DNA from: JACMJP01 sp046160675
GTDB taxonomy: Bacteria > Bacteroidota > Bacteroidia > Chitinophagales > BACL12
Reading direction: 5' to 3'
DNA length: 6,280 bases
Assembly (NCBI GenBank): GCA_046160675.1
Contig: JBJXHH010000189.1
Span: 1-6,280 of the forward strand
The position numbers and the translations under genes were made by a program. Below the pieces are notes generated by a model, which did no database searches, had not been told where the DNA came from, and worked only from the letters and a program-made list of their open reading frames with translations. Positions 1-6,266 of the stretch are shown here, one piece after another. The stretch's first letter is position 1; each line of letters opens with the position of its first letter.

Positions 1-272
1 GGCATTTGCGTCATCTTCACTTTCATGGCAGCAAAATATCCTACAACTGTTCCTATTAAAATGCCGCCGAAGATCCAGGGAAGGTTGCCAATACTTTCTC
101 CTTCACCGTTTTGATGTAAGAAAATAGTTCCGAAAATGGCAACGCCCATGCCGATGCCTGCAAAGAAATTTCCCCTTTTTGCAGAGTCGGGCTTTGACAA
201 CATTTTTAATCCTACTATAAAAGAAAGTGAACCGAGCAGGTAACAAATTTTAAGTATTTCTAGGTTAGACAT
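1..272 (-). CDS. pntB: NAD(P)+ transhydrogenase subunit beta, N-terminal part (runs off left edge)
   Basis: PntB is the membrane subunit that carries most of the proton channel (domain II) and, at its C-terminus, the NADP(H)-binding domain III. Only the first 90 complete codons and part of codon 91 are in the window, so domain III is not visible. The start MSNLEILKICYL opens a hydrophobic helix (about 5-22). It is followed by the family-typical GLKMLS...AKRGN loop (21-35), a second helix (about 37-52), a glycine-rich third helix (about 66-82), and then KVKMTQMP (84-91), which matches the conserved K-V-x-M-T-x-M-P of PntB proteins. The ATG at 272-270 is the only sensible start, and no Shine-Dalgarno sequence precedes it. 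It begins 81 bp downstream of the pntA2 stop on the same strand, so co-transcription with pntA1 and pntA2 is expected. Identification rests on recalled family motifs and on the operon context. Confidence 0.93.
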   Translation of the reverse strand, partial: MSNLEILKICYLLGSLSFIVGLKMLSKPDSAKRGNFFAGIGMGVAIFGTIFLHQNGEGESIGNLPWIFGGILIGTVVGYFAAMKVKMTQM

Positions 273-353
273 GTATGAGCTAATTGAGTTATTTAGTTAT
301 TGATGGATCAGGTTGTTTGCAATTTGTATCGAATTAACACATCAGAACATTCA

Positions 354-671
354 TTATTTTTTCTTCTTAAACATCTGTAGCATCCTGTTCGTTACGACAA
401 ACCCGCCCACAACATTCAGTGTTCCGAGTATAACTGCAAGGAAACCGAGTACAAGTGCAAGGGTGTTATCTGCATGTCCCATCACTATGATGGAACCGAT
501 GATAACAACGCCATGAATTGCGTTTGCGCCACTCATCAGGGGAGTATGCAAAATAGCAGGTACATTGCTTATTACTTCAACACCGAGAAATGCAGCAAGC
601 AGTAAAATGTAGATAATGTCCCATGTGTCGAGACTTGTTAAAAATCCCTGGATGTCACTTAAGAGAATCAT
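354..671 (-). CDS. pntA2: NAD(P)+ transhydrogenase subunit alpha part 2 (membrane domain)
   Basis: This 105-residue protein is the separate membrane piece of the alpha subunit (PntAB in the R. rubrum naming). With PntB it forms the proton-conducting domain II. Three hydrophobic segments are visible at about 17-36, 52-66 and 70-94. The most diagnostic stretch is EVISNVPAILHTPLMSGANA (32-51), followed by IHG (52-54); the N-V-P-A-x-L-H-T-P-L-M-S-G-A-N-A-I-H-G core is highly conserved in the family. A second conserved stretch, LNVVGGFVVTNRML (85-98), precedes a basic KKKK tail. In E. coli this region is fused to the C-terminus of PntA. Here it is a stand-alone ORF, as in R. rubrum and many other bacteria, and its length is normal for the split form. 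It lies 82 bp downstream of pntA1 and 81 bp upstream of pntB. Its leader is A/T-rich with no Shine-Dalgarno sequence. Confidence 0.95.
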   Translation of the reverse strand: MILLSDIQGFLTSLDTWDIIYILLLAAFLGVEVISNVPAILHTPLMSGANAIHGVVIIGSIIVMGHADNTLALVLGFLAVILGTLNVVGGFVVTNRMLQMFKKKK

Positions 672-753
672 ATTTTTTTACAGTTTTAGAATTACGATTT
701 ACAATTATTTTTTTGAATCAAGAGTTAATTTTCATTTTGCATTGGCTCAATTG

Positions 754-1890
754 CTAATTCGCCAATTGACTCATTACAGCTTTTACCCTTTCATTTTTTA
801 CTTCTCCGGCATGCGCAATACAGGTTCCCGTTATAAGGTCATCCTCCCAGTTCAAATAGAGTTTTCCTTCTTTGTCAATCATGATCTTCAAAAAATTCAA
901 GATATTTTTTCCAAACATCTTACTGGCATCGCCCGGCATACTTGAAGCTAAGTTTGAATCACCAATGATTGTTACGCCGTTCACTGAAATTGTTTTCCCG
1001 TTTTCCGTCAGTTCGCAATTTCCTCCCGTGCTTGCCGCAAGGTCAACTATAACTGTTCCCGGTTTCATTTGCGCCACAGTTTCTTTTAGTAAAAGTATCG
1101 GGGCTTTTCTTCCTGGTATTTGCGCCGTGCAAATGATTACATCTGCTTTACCTGCATGATCCTGGACTTTTGCCTGCTGGCGTTTTTTAAAATCTTCACT
1201 TTGTTCCACAGCATAACCGCCTGCACCTTTATCCTCTGTTGCACCTTCTACTTCAATAAATTTTGCACCGAGGGATAAAACTTCTTCCCTTGCAGCGGTT
1301 CTCACATCACTTGCTTCCACCACAGCTCCTAAACGTTTTGCTGTTGATATTGCCTGCAATCCTGCTACTCCCGCACCCAGCACTACCACCTTTGCAGGCG
1401 TAATTGTTCCAGCTGCAGTCATGAACATGGGAAAGAATTTTGGTAAATAAGTTGCTGCAAGTAAGACGGCTTTATATCCCGCCACTGTTGCCATACTGCT
1501 CAATATATCCATCGCCTGCGCACGGGTAGTTCTTGGTATCACATCCAGACTAAAGGCAGAAACATTCGAATTCAAACATTGAGAAACAAAATCTTTATTG
1601 ATGAGAGGATTGAAACCACCAATCAGAACTTTATTCTTTAATGCGGTTAAGTCACTTTGCGAGACAGGGTTAATGCAGATAAAAACATCACTTGTATTTA
1701 TCACATGTTCCCTTGACCCCAGTTCGGCACCCTTCGCAATGTATTCTTCATCTGGAGCAGATGCAGAAATTCCTGCTCCTCTTTCAACTAGTATTTTTTC
1801 AGCTTTTAATGCTTTCAGTGAAGCAATATGTTCGGGTAAAATAGCTACTCTGTTATCTGACGAGCTCTCACTTAAGATTCCAATAACCAT
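754..1890 (-). CDS. pntA1: NAD(P)+ transhydrogenase subunit alpha part 1 (NAD(H)-binding domain I)
   Basis: This is the soluble cytoplasmic domain I of the proton-translocating transhydrogenase. It binds NAD(H) and passes hydride to NADP+ on domain III of PntB. Its 378 residues are close to the roughly 384 of the R. rubrum subunit. Visible motifs are the N-terminal RVAILPE (14-20), PRTTRAQAMD (119-128) followed by SSMATVAGYKA (131-141), PMFMTAAGT (154-162), the dinucleotide-binding GAGVAGLQA (172-180) with the acidic residue in ASDVR (193-197), the mobile-loop GGYAVEQ (224-230), TAQIPGRKAP (255-264) and DLAASTGGNCE (283-293). The extreme N-terminus is unusual. Most relatives have a P-K-E...E-x-R-V signature, whereas this one reads LSESSSDNRVA. 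The ATG at 1890 fits the family start exactly and follows an A-rich leader without a Shine-Dalgarno sequence. This is the first gene of the pntA1-pntA2-pntB operon. Confidence 0.96.
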   Translation of the reverse strand: MVIGILSESSSDNRVAILPEHIASLKALKAEKILVERGAGISASAPDEEYIAKGAELGSREHVINTSDVFICINPVSQSDLTALKNKVLIGGFNPLINKDFVSQCLNSNVSAFSLDVIPRTTRAQAMDILSSMATVAGYKAVLLAATYLPKFFPMFMTAAGTITPAKVVVLGAGVAGLQAISTAKRLGAVVEASDVRTAAREEVLSLGAKFIEVEGATEDKGAGGYAVEQSEDFKKRQQAKVQDHAGKADVIICTAQIPGRKAPILLLKETVAQMKPGTVIVDLAASTGGNCELTENGKTISVNGVTIIGDSNLASSMPGDASKMFGKNILNFLKIMIDKEGKLYLNWEDDLITGTCIAHAGEVKNERVKAVMSQLAN

Positions 1891-1912
1891 GTGGTAGTTT
1901 TTTTAGAAACCG

Positions 1913-1942
1913 CAAATATAAAGATTATAGGAAAGAGGCGAA
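1913..1942 (-). promoter_or_regulatory. Probable Bacteroidota-type promoter of the pnt operon
   Basis: Read on the minus strand, 1920-1913 is TATATTTG, a full match to the Bacteroidota -7 consensus TAnnTTTG. A poor -33 candidate, TTCG (1942-1939), lies 18 bases upstream. Transcription would start near 1907, giving a leader of only about 15-20 nt before the pntA1 ATG at 1890. The box sits between the terminator of the upstream gene and pntA1, where an operon promoter is expected. The -7 match is observed; the promoter function is inferred. Confidence 0.55.
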
Positions 1943-2000
1943 GTAAGCAGATATGTATCACTCAGTGGGTAATTTCCTGATGTTCGCACAAAAGCCGGGT

Positions 2001-2035
2001 AAAAAGAAGGGAAGCTTCAACGGAAGCTTCCCTTT
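2001..2035 (-). terminator. Rho-independent terminator of the large repeat-protein gene
   Basis: The arms 2007-2018 and 2023-2034 form a perfect 12-bp inverted repeat (AAGGGAAGCTTC / GAAGCTTCCCTT) around a 4-nt loop. On the minus strand the hairpin is followed by CTTTTT (2006-2001), the classic layout of an intrinsic terminator. It lies about 97 bp after the stop codon of the 1219-residue protein and upstream of the pnt promoter, so it separates the two transcription units. There is no T-run on the plus-strand side, so it should work only in the minus direction. Confidence 0.88.
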
Positions 2036-2130
2036 CTCATAAAGTTTTTAATGAAACAAATAGTTGTATCCTTACCCATCAACTAGTGAAATATATTCTC
2101 ATTTCTCGTTAAGTAGCATTGCAATTGAGG

Positions 2131-5100
2131 CTAATTTACCATCAGCATAATAGTTTTTTCTTCATCAGTTGTAGTTACTCTAAGTCCGTATAAACCGGGC
2201 TCAATGTTCGATGGCAGTTGAATTAAACCATATCCTTCATAATTGTCGACTTCTAAAGCGGTTCTTAAAACCTCGCTACCATTTATCGAATACAGGTGCA
2301 CCCAGGCCATATCTGAGGGCATGGAAAGAGTTACTTCAATATTGAAAAAATCATTTGCAGGGTTCGGGAAAGCTTTTACAGAAAATTCAGAATTCCCAGT
2401 TTCTATTGTGAGACGACATGAATTCGTTACTACTACTGAATTGGAGTTTGTAGTGCATCCGCTACTGTTTGTAAGCTTGCAATAGTAATTACCTGTAACA
2501 GTTGCCTCATACTTGTATGATGTAGCACCTAGAATAGCGGTTTCGTTATTATACCATTGATAAGTATTCCCATTGCTAAAAGTCACTTTCATGCGTACAA
2601 ATGAAGTTGTGCATAAATCTGTACCGGTTGATACTGATATAGAATTGCTTGGCAGGGCAATGTTCGTTATTACCATGTTGTTCGAAAAATCTGAGCAACC
2701 ATCAGCAGTGATAATCTCCACCTTGTATGTTCCTTTTTGTGTGGTTGTATAAGTTGACGAAGTTGTTTCGAATGAAAATTTTTCATTCCGGTACCATTTG
2801 TATATATATCCTGATTCTTCTGATGCACTGAGTGTAACAGACGTTCCAATACATACTGCTGTAGGTCCAGAAACTGTTAGTGATGCGAAGTCCGTTCCGT
2901 AATCAATAATTCCGTTACAGTCATCATCAATTCCGTTACAAACTTCTGAAACTGATGGATTCACATAAGCAGCATTATTGTCGCAATCAGATTGATCAAT
3001 TACATAACCTGCAGGAATCGTGCATGTATATATACTTGAAGCTTGATTTCCGAAACCATCGTTATCAGTATCGGCATAGTATGTATTGAATGCAAGTTCA
3101 TTATCAATTTCACCGTTACAATCATCATCTAAATCATTACAAATTTCAACAGATGAAGGATGTATAGATGCATTTTCGTCATTGCAATCCGTATTATTTG
3201 CAACATACCCAGGAATTGAGTTGCAAGCAATTGTCGCAACCTCTGTTATACTACCATAGCCATCTGAATCAGCATCAAAATAATAGTTTAAAAAAAGCAA
3301 ACCATTATCAGTTAATCCATCGCAATCATCATCAGTATTGTTACAAGTTTCGACGATAGTTGAGTTGATTATTGCATCTGAGTCGTTGCAATCTGTGTTG
3401 TCACTCACATATCCTTCCGGAGCTTCACAAGCCAGAATTATTTGTAAAGCATTACCGAAATTGTCACCGTCTACATCAGCATAAAAAATGGTTTGTACAT
3501 CTTCGTCAGTTAATCCGTTGCAGTTATCGTCTACATTGTTACAAATTTCTGATCTTGCAGAATTTATTGATTCAAAAGTATCATTACAATCTGTGTTATC
3601 AGGAACAAACCCTTCAGTAGCTTCACAGGCATATACTGAATTCGTTATGTCACCAAAACCATCACCATCAGCATCTGCATAAAACAAAGTTTGCACATCT
3701 TCATCAGTAAAACCATTACAATCATCATCTATAGTATTGCAAATTTCCGTTCTTGAAATATTGATTGCTGAGACTGAATCGTTACAGTCAGTATAGTCAC
3801 TTACAAACCCTTCAGTAGCTTCACAGGCATATACTGAATTTGTTATATCACCAAAACCATCACCATCAGCATCTGCATAAAACAAAGTTTGTAAATCCTC
3901 GTCAGTAAAACCATTACAGTTATCATCAAGAGCATTACATAGTTCGGCTTCAGCAGGATTTATTTTAGAATCTTTATCGTTACAATCAGTAGAATCAGAT
4001 ACATAGCCAGCAGGCATAGAACAAAGATTTACGGTTGAAAGTAAGTCTCCGAAATTATCATTGTCAGTATCTGCATACCATGTTGGTTTATTTGTTACGT
4101 TGGTATCTTCATCATCAGTAAATCCATCACAATCATCGTCAATGGCATTACAAACTTCAGCACTGGTTGCGTTGATAGTTGCTTCTGCATCATTGCAATC
4201 CGCATTATTTGTTACGAATCCTACGGGAGCTGAACATGAAAAAATTGTATTACCCGGATTACCGAAATTGTCACCGTCTGCATCAGCATAAAAAATGGTT
4301 TGTACATCTTCGTCAGCTAATCCGTTGCAGTTATCGTCCACATTGTTACAAATTTCTGTACTTGTTGGGTTGATGTTTGCATCAAAATCATTGCAGTCTG
4401 ATTTATCTGTTATATACCCTTGCACATTATCGCAATAAGAGATAGAATCAACAAGAGACCCGAATCCATCGGCATCAGCATCATTATAAAAAGTATAAAA
4501 TGTGAATGTTTCGTCTGATAATCCATTACAGTTATCATCAATGTTATTACAAATTTCAGTTCCTGCAGTATTGATTGTTGCATTTGAGTCGTTGCAATCA
4601 GTATTGTCGCTCACATAGCCTACTTGAGAATTACATGCATAAATTACATTTTGATTATCTCCTGATAAGTCATTATCAAGATCTGCGTAATAATTATACA
4701 TTGGTAATCCTTCATCCATTTCACCCGAACAGTTATCATCAAGTTGATTACAAATTTCTATTGCTGACGGATTAATGGTGTTTGTAGTATCATTACAATC
4801 TGTATTATTTGCTGTTGTTACGGTAAAAGGAAGGCAGGAAGTTTGAAGAATAACATCTCCCGTAAAACCATCCCCATCCTGGTCGGCGTATAAGTAATAC
4901 TCAGGCAAATCATTATCAACAGAACCATCGCAGTTATCGTCAATATTGTTGCAAATTTCAGCTGTGCCCGGATTTATTGAGTTAGTACTGTCATTGCAAT
5001 CTTCATTATTGTCAGAATAACCCGGAGTGAAGGAATATGCTAATTCTGACAAGCCTGGGTTTCCATATCCATCACCATCTAAGTCTTTGTATCGTATAAC

Positions 5101-5790
5101 TTGGTTATACATTTCAATACCGTTAAAAGAAAGATCGGCATCATCGTGCCCGGGATAATAAGCTTCAAAAGTGAAGTCATACCCTGTACTATCTTGCACA
5201 AAATCTATTGGGAAAGACCAAACGCCAGATTCAATTTGCCACAGAAAAGAAACTTTTTTATTTACACTGAAAATATTCTTCCCATTTTCATCCTGCCAAT
5301 TGAAAACATCATTGAATTGGGCCACCTGGCCGGTTACAGGGTGTGTGAGCCACATGTTTACATTGCAAACGTTTACGTTAGGATCATTTAGTCTAGGTAA
5401 AAAAAGATTGAATACTTTTCTTGTAGCAATATGATCGAATATAAGTATGAAAGGCAGGCCTTCGAAGCGCCATTCATTCAGAAAGTCATCATTTACTTGA
5501 ACCGGATAGATACTTACAGGAGGATTGTATGTACAATCATTGATTATTTGAGGAGGTAATACCGTATAATTTTTCAACCCATAGTGACGCAGAAAATCCC
5601 TGAACTCTATTTCGTTATCAAATCTTAACGTATCCGCATCAATATCTTGTATAATTGCATTGAGTGAATCTTCTGCTGAGTTTGTGGAGTCCGGGAGAAC
5701 CAATAGAAATGGGCTTACTGTTCTTGCAAAAGAGTTAACACTGATAGTGATTACACTAATTAACAAAAAGAGATTGTAGGTGTTTTTCAT
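2131..5790 (-). CDS. Secreted multi-repeat protein: 11 MopE-like putative metal-binding repeats, two Ig-like domains, T9SS sorting domain
   Basis: This 1219-residue protein is predicted to be exported and then released or anchored at the cell surface by the type IX secretion system. Residues 1-22 form a Sec signal peptide: the basic start MKNTYN, a hydrophobic core, and likely cleavage after SFA (20-22). Residues 23-232 match no domain I recognise and hold only two cysteines (C86, C142). Residues 234-965 contain eleven tandem repeats of 66-71 residues. Each has a Y-x-D-x-D-x-D loop, then DCND, E-x-C-N and a DD-[ND]-C-x-G motif, as in the family named 'putative metal-binding motif' after Methylococcus MopE. 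Residues about 968-1043 and 1046-1124 look like two Ig-like domains, with KWY (998-1000) and QWY (1078-1080) and cysteines including C980, C1032, C1060, C1104 and C1112. Residues 1137-1219 are the type A sorting domain, with FPNPANDFF (1141-1149), the PGLYGLRV strand (1198-1205) and a KTIMLMVN end. The Asp-rich loops resemble Ca2+ sites, but ligand and role are inferred. The ATG at 5790 gives the signal peptide. The gene is monocistronic as far as can be seen. Confidence 0.93.
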   Translation of the reverse strand: MKNTYNLFLLISVITISVNSFARTVSPFLLVLPDSTNSAEDSLNAIIQDIDADTLRFDNEIEFRDFLRHYGLKNYTVLPPQIINDCTYNPPVSIYPVQVNDDFLNEWRFEGLPFILIFDHIATRKVFNLFLPRLNDPNVNVCNVNMWLTHPVTGQVAQFNDVFNWQDENGKNIFSVNKKVSFLWQIESGVWSFPIDFVQDSTGYDFTFEAYYPGHDDADLSFNGIEMYNQVIRYKDLDGDGYGNPGLSELAYSFTPGYSDNNEDCNDSTNSINPGTAEICNNIDDNCDGSVDNDLPEYYLYADQDGDGFTGDVILQTSCLPFTVTTANNTDCNDTTNTINPSAIEICNQLDDNCSGEMDEGLPMYNYYADLDNDLSGDNQNVIYACNSQVGYVSDNTDCNDSNATINTAGTEICNNIDDNCNGLSDETFTFYTFYNDADADGFGSLVDSISYCDNVQGYITDKSDCNDFDANINPTSTEICNNVDDNCNGLADEDVQTIFYADADGDNFGNPGNTIFSCSAPVGFVTNNADCNDAEATINATSAEVCNAIDDDCDGFTDDEDTNVTNKPTWYADTDNDNFGDLLSTVNLCSMPAGYVSDSTDCNDKDSKINPAEAELCNALDDNCNGFTDEDLQTLFYADADGDGFGDITNSVYACEATEGFVSDYTDCNDSVSAINISRTEICNTIDDDCNGFTDEDVQTLFYADADGDGFGDITNSVYACEATEGFVPDNTDCNDTFESINSARSEICNNVDDNCNGLTDEDVQTIFYADVDGDNFGNALQIILACEAPEGYVSDNTDCNDSDAIINSTIVETCNNTDDDCDGLTDNGLLFLNYYFDADSDGYGSITEVATIACNSIPGYVANNTDCNDENASIHPSSVEICNDLDDDCNGEIDNELAFNTYYADTDNDGFGNQASSIYTCTIPAGYVIDQSDCDNNAAYVNPSVSEVCNGIDDDCNGIIDYGTDFASLTVSGPTAVCIGTSVTLSASEESGYIYKWYRNEKFSFETTSSTYTTTQKGTYKVEIITADGCSDFSNNMVITNIALPSNSISVSTGTDLCTTSFVRMKVTFSNGNTYQWYNNETAILGATSYKYEATVTGNYYCKLTNSSGCTTNSNSVVVTNSCRLTIETGNSEFSVKAFPNPANDFFNIEVTLSMPSDMAWVHLYSINGSEVLRTALEVDNYEGYGLIQLPSNIEPGLYGLRVTTTDEEKTIMLMVN
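3451..4358 (-). repeat. Near-identical 101-bp copies spanning the unit 4/5 and 8/9 junctions
   Basis: Positions 3451-3551 and 4258-4358 align over 101 bp with three mismatches by eye. They are 807 bp apart, exactly 269 codons or four repeat units. They encode residues 747-780 and 478-511, the end of one unit (E-I-C-N...DEDVQTI) and the start of the next (FYADxDGDNFGN). The span given runs from the outer edge of one copy to that of the other. Confidence 0.88.
3605..3891 (-). repeat. Near-identical 89-bp direct copies in repeat units 7 and 8
   Basis: Positions 3605-3693 and 3803-3891 are 89-bp direct copies, 198 bp (66 codons) apart, that differ at only two positions by my hand alignment (C/T and G/A in the ATTyGTTATrT stretch). 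They encode the same 30 residues (634-663 and 700-729, QTLFYADADGDGFGD onward). The other units differ far more at the DNA level, so this pair is a recent duplication or has been homogenised. Confidence 0.9.
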
Positions 5791-5798
5791 TGTAAAAC

Positions 5799-5815
5799 AT
5801 TAGTTGTGAACTAAT
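5799..5815. promoter_or_regulatory. 17-bp inverted repeat next to the start codon of the repeat-protein gene
   Basis: ATTAGTT, a 3-bp GTG spacer and AACTAAT form perfect 7-bp arms. The element ends 8 bp upstream of the ATG at 5790, so it covers the ribosome-loading region. It could be a small operator or an mRNA hairpin that affects initiation. The symmetry is observed; any function is a guess. Confidence 0.35.
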
Positions 5816-5879
5816 TCATTTTTAATTGAGAGAAACTGATTGCTTCTTCACATTGTCTTACAAAATCCTACATCAAAAA

Positions 5880-5908
5880 CGGCAAGCAGTTACGTCCAAA
5901 CTTTGCCG
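5880..5908. other. Bulged hairpin flanked by T-runs in the leader region
   Basis: Arms CGGCAA (5880-5885) and TTGCCG (5903-5908) enclose inner arms AGTT (5888-5891) and AACT (5899-5902). There is a 2-nt bulge (GC) on one side and a 7-nt loop. On the minus strand the structure is followed directly by TTTTT (5879-5875), and on the plus strand by ATTTGTTTTT. It could be a weak, possibly bidirectional terminator, or a leader structure if transcription of the repeat-protein gene starts further upstream. Confidence 0.35.
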
Positions 5909-5959
5909 ATTTGTTTTTAAAATTGGTTATTGACAATTACCTTAAATCTTATTTCTTAC

Positions 5960-5967
5960 CAAATCTA
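5960..5967 (-). promoter_or_regulatory. Candidate -7 box for the repeat-protein gene
   Basis: On the minus strand this reads TAGATTTG, a match to TAnnTTTG, but no TTG-type -33 element lies at the proper distance. If used, it would give a leader of roughly 160 nt that contains the 5880-5908 hairpin. An 8-base degenerate match in A/T-rich DNA is weak evidence. Confidence 0.2.
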
Positions 5968-6216
5968 TTTCGCATAAAAGAAGGTTTATGTGATTAGACG
6001 GTTGCAAGGAAATGTCTTATTTTAGTGCCACTTATTGACATCAAAGTGACATATAAAAAATTATAAAATAATGGATGTAGTACAACATTCTTCATTAATG
6101 ATTGAAAAGTAATTTTACAAAACCTAGAATTCTGCTGAAGTCATGTGACTTGTATTGGATGTGATATTTATAACTGCAATACTTAATAATAGTATGTTTT
6201 TCATTTAAAAGTGCCA

Positions 6217-6247
6217 TTTGTGTATCCTGTTGACATTTTTAACTTTA
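6217..6247 (+). promoter_or_regulatory. Candidate plus-strand promoter (TTTG - 19 bp - TAACTTTA)
   Basis: TTTG at 6217-6220 is followed after 19 bp by TAACTTTA at 6240-6247. The latter is one base off the Bacteroidota -7 consensus TAnnTTTG, and the spacing is right for the -33/-7 pair. It points towards the ATG at 6267, 19 bp beyond the box. Confidence 0.35.
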
Positions 6248-6266
6248 CCTATTTAATCAAAAGCTT

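Larger units (their letters stand above)
2902..5091 (-). repeat. Eleven in-frame tandem repeats (~200 bp each) encoding MopE-like motifs
   Basis: The units begin at the tyrosine of Y-x-D-x-D-x-D, at protein residues 234, 301, 368, 435, 501, 572, 638, 704, 770, 837 and 905. The spacing is 67, 67, 67, 66, 71, 66, 66, 66, 67 and 68 residues. The shared pattern is an Asp-rich loop (typically DADGDGFG), one cysteine about 16 residues on, then a [GF]-[YF]-V turn, DCND, a short linker with IN, E-I-C-N, DD-N/D-C-N-G and D-E/N. Unit 1 lacks the first cysteine. Unit 3 has a degenerate loop (DLDNDLSG). Unit 5 carries about five extra residues (DTNVTNKP region, 562-569). Unit 11 has CDNN in place of CND. 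Apart from unit 1, each unit has four cysteines. Confidence 0.93.

Noticed and set aside
747..769. 7-bp inverted repeat (TCAATTG / CAATTGA) with a 9-nt loop over the pntA1 stop codon, considered as a terminator
   Set aside because: It is A/T-rich and weak, has no T-run after it on the minus strand, and is followed by pntA2, which must be co-expressed with pntA1.
313..945. Plus-strand ORFs across pntA2 and the pntA1-pntA2 gap
   Set aside because: They overlap confident minus-strand genes and intergenic A/T-rich DNA, and their composition is not gene-like.
754..1890. Alanine dehydrogenase as an alternative identity for the 378-residue protein
   Set aside because: The two families share the fold, but the PMFMTAAGT and GGYAVEQ mobile-loop motifs and the adjacent pntA2 and pntB genes settle it as transhydrogenase domain I.
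354..1890. Split of pntA into two ORFs as a frameshifted pseudogene
   Set aside because: Both parts have proper starts, stops and family-typical lengths, with an 82-bp gap between them. The two-gene alpha subunit is a known natural arrangement.
872..1897. Plus-strand ORFs antisense to pntA1
   Set aside because: The minus strand encodes a full, well-conserved PntA1. The antisense frames have no recognisable motifs and no start context.
3168..4775. Several plus-strand ORFs of 60-80 codons, some similar to each other
   Set aside because: They are antisense shadows of the repeat protein. Their similarity follows from the repeats, and their His/Gln/Leu-rich or Ser-rich translations have no protein-like features.
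2902..5091. Regular ~200-bp periodicity that could suggest a CRISPR-like or satellite array
   Set aside because: The period is a whole number of codons, the reading frame is open throughout, and the conserved parts are protein motifs (DCND, EICN, DDNCNG). It is a tandem protein domain array.
5756..5800. Short out-of-frame minus-strand ORF starting at ATG 5800, overlapping the start of the repeat protein (14 codons)
   Set aside because: It could be an upstream ORF, but an ATG this close is likely by chance in A/T-rich leader DNA, there is no ribosome-binding signal, and the codon sequence is unremarkable.
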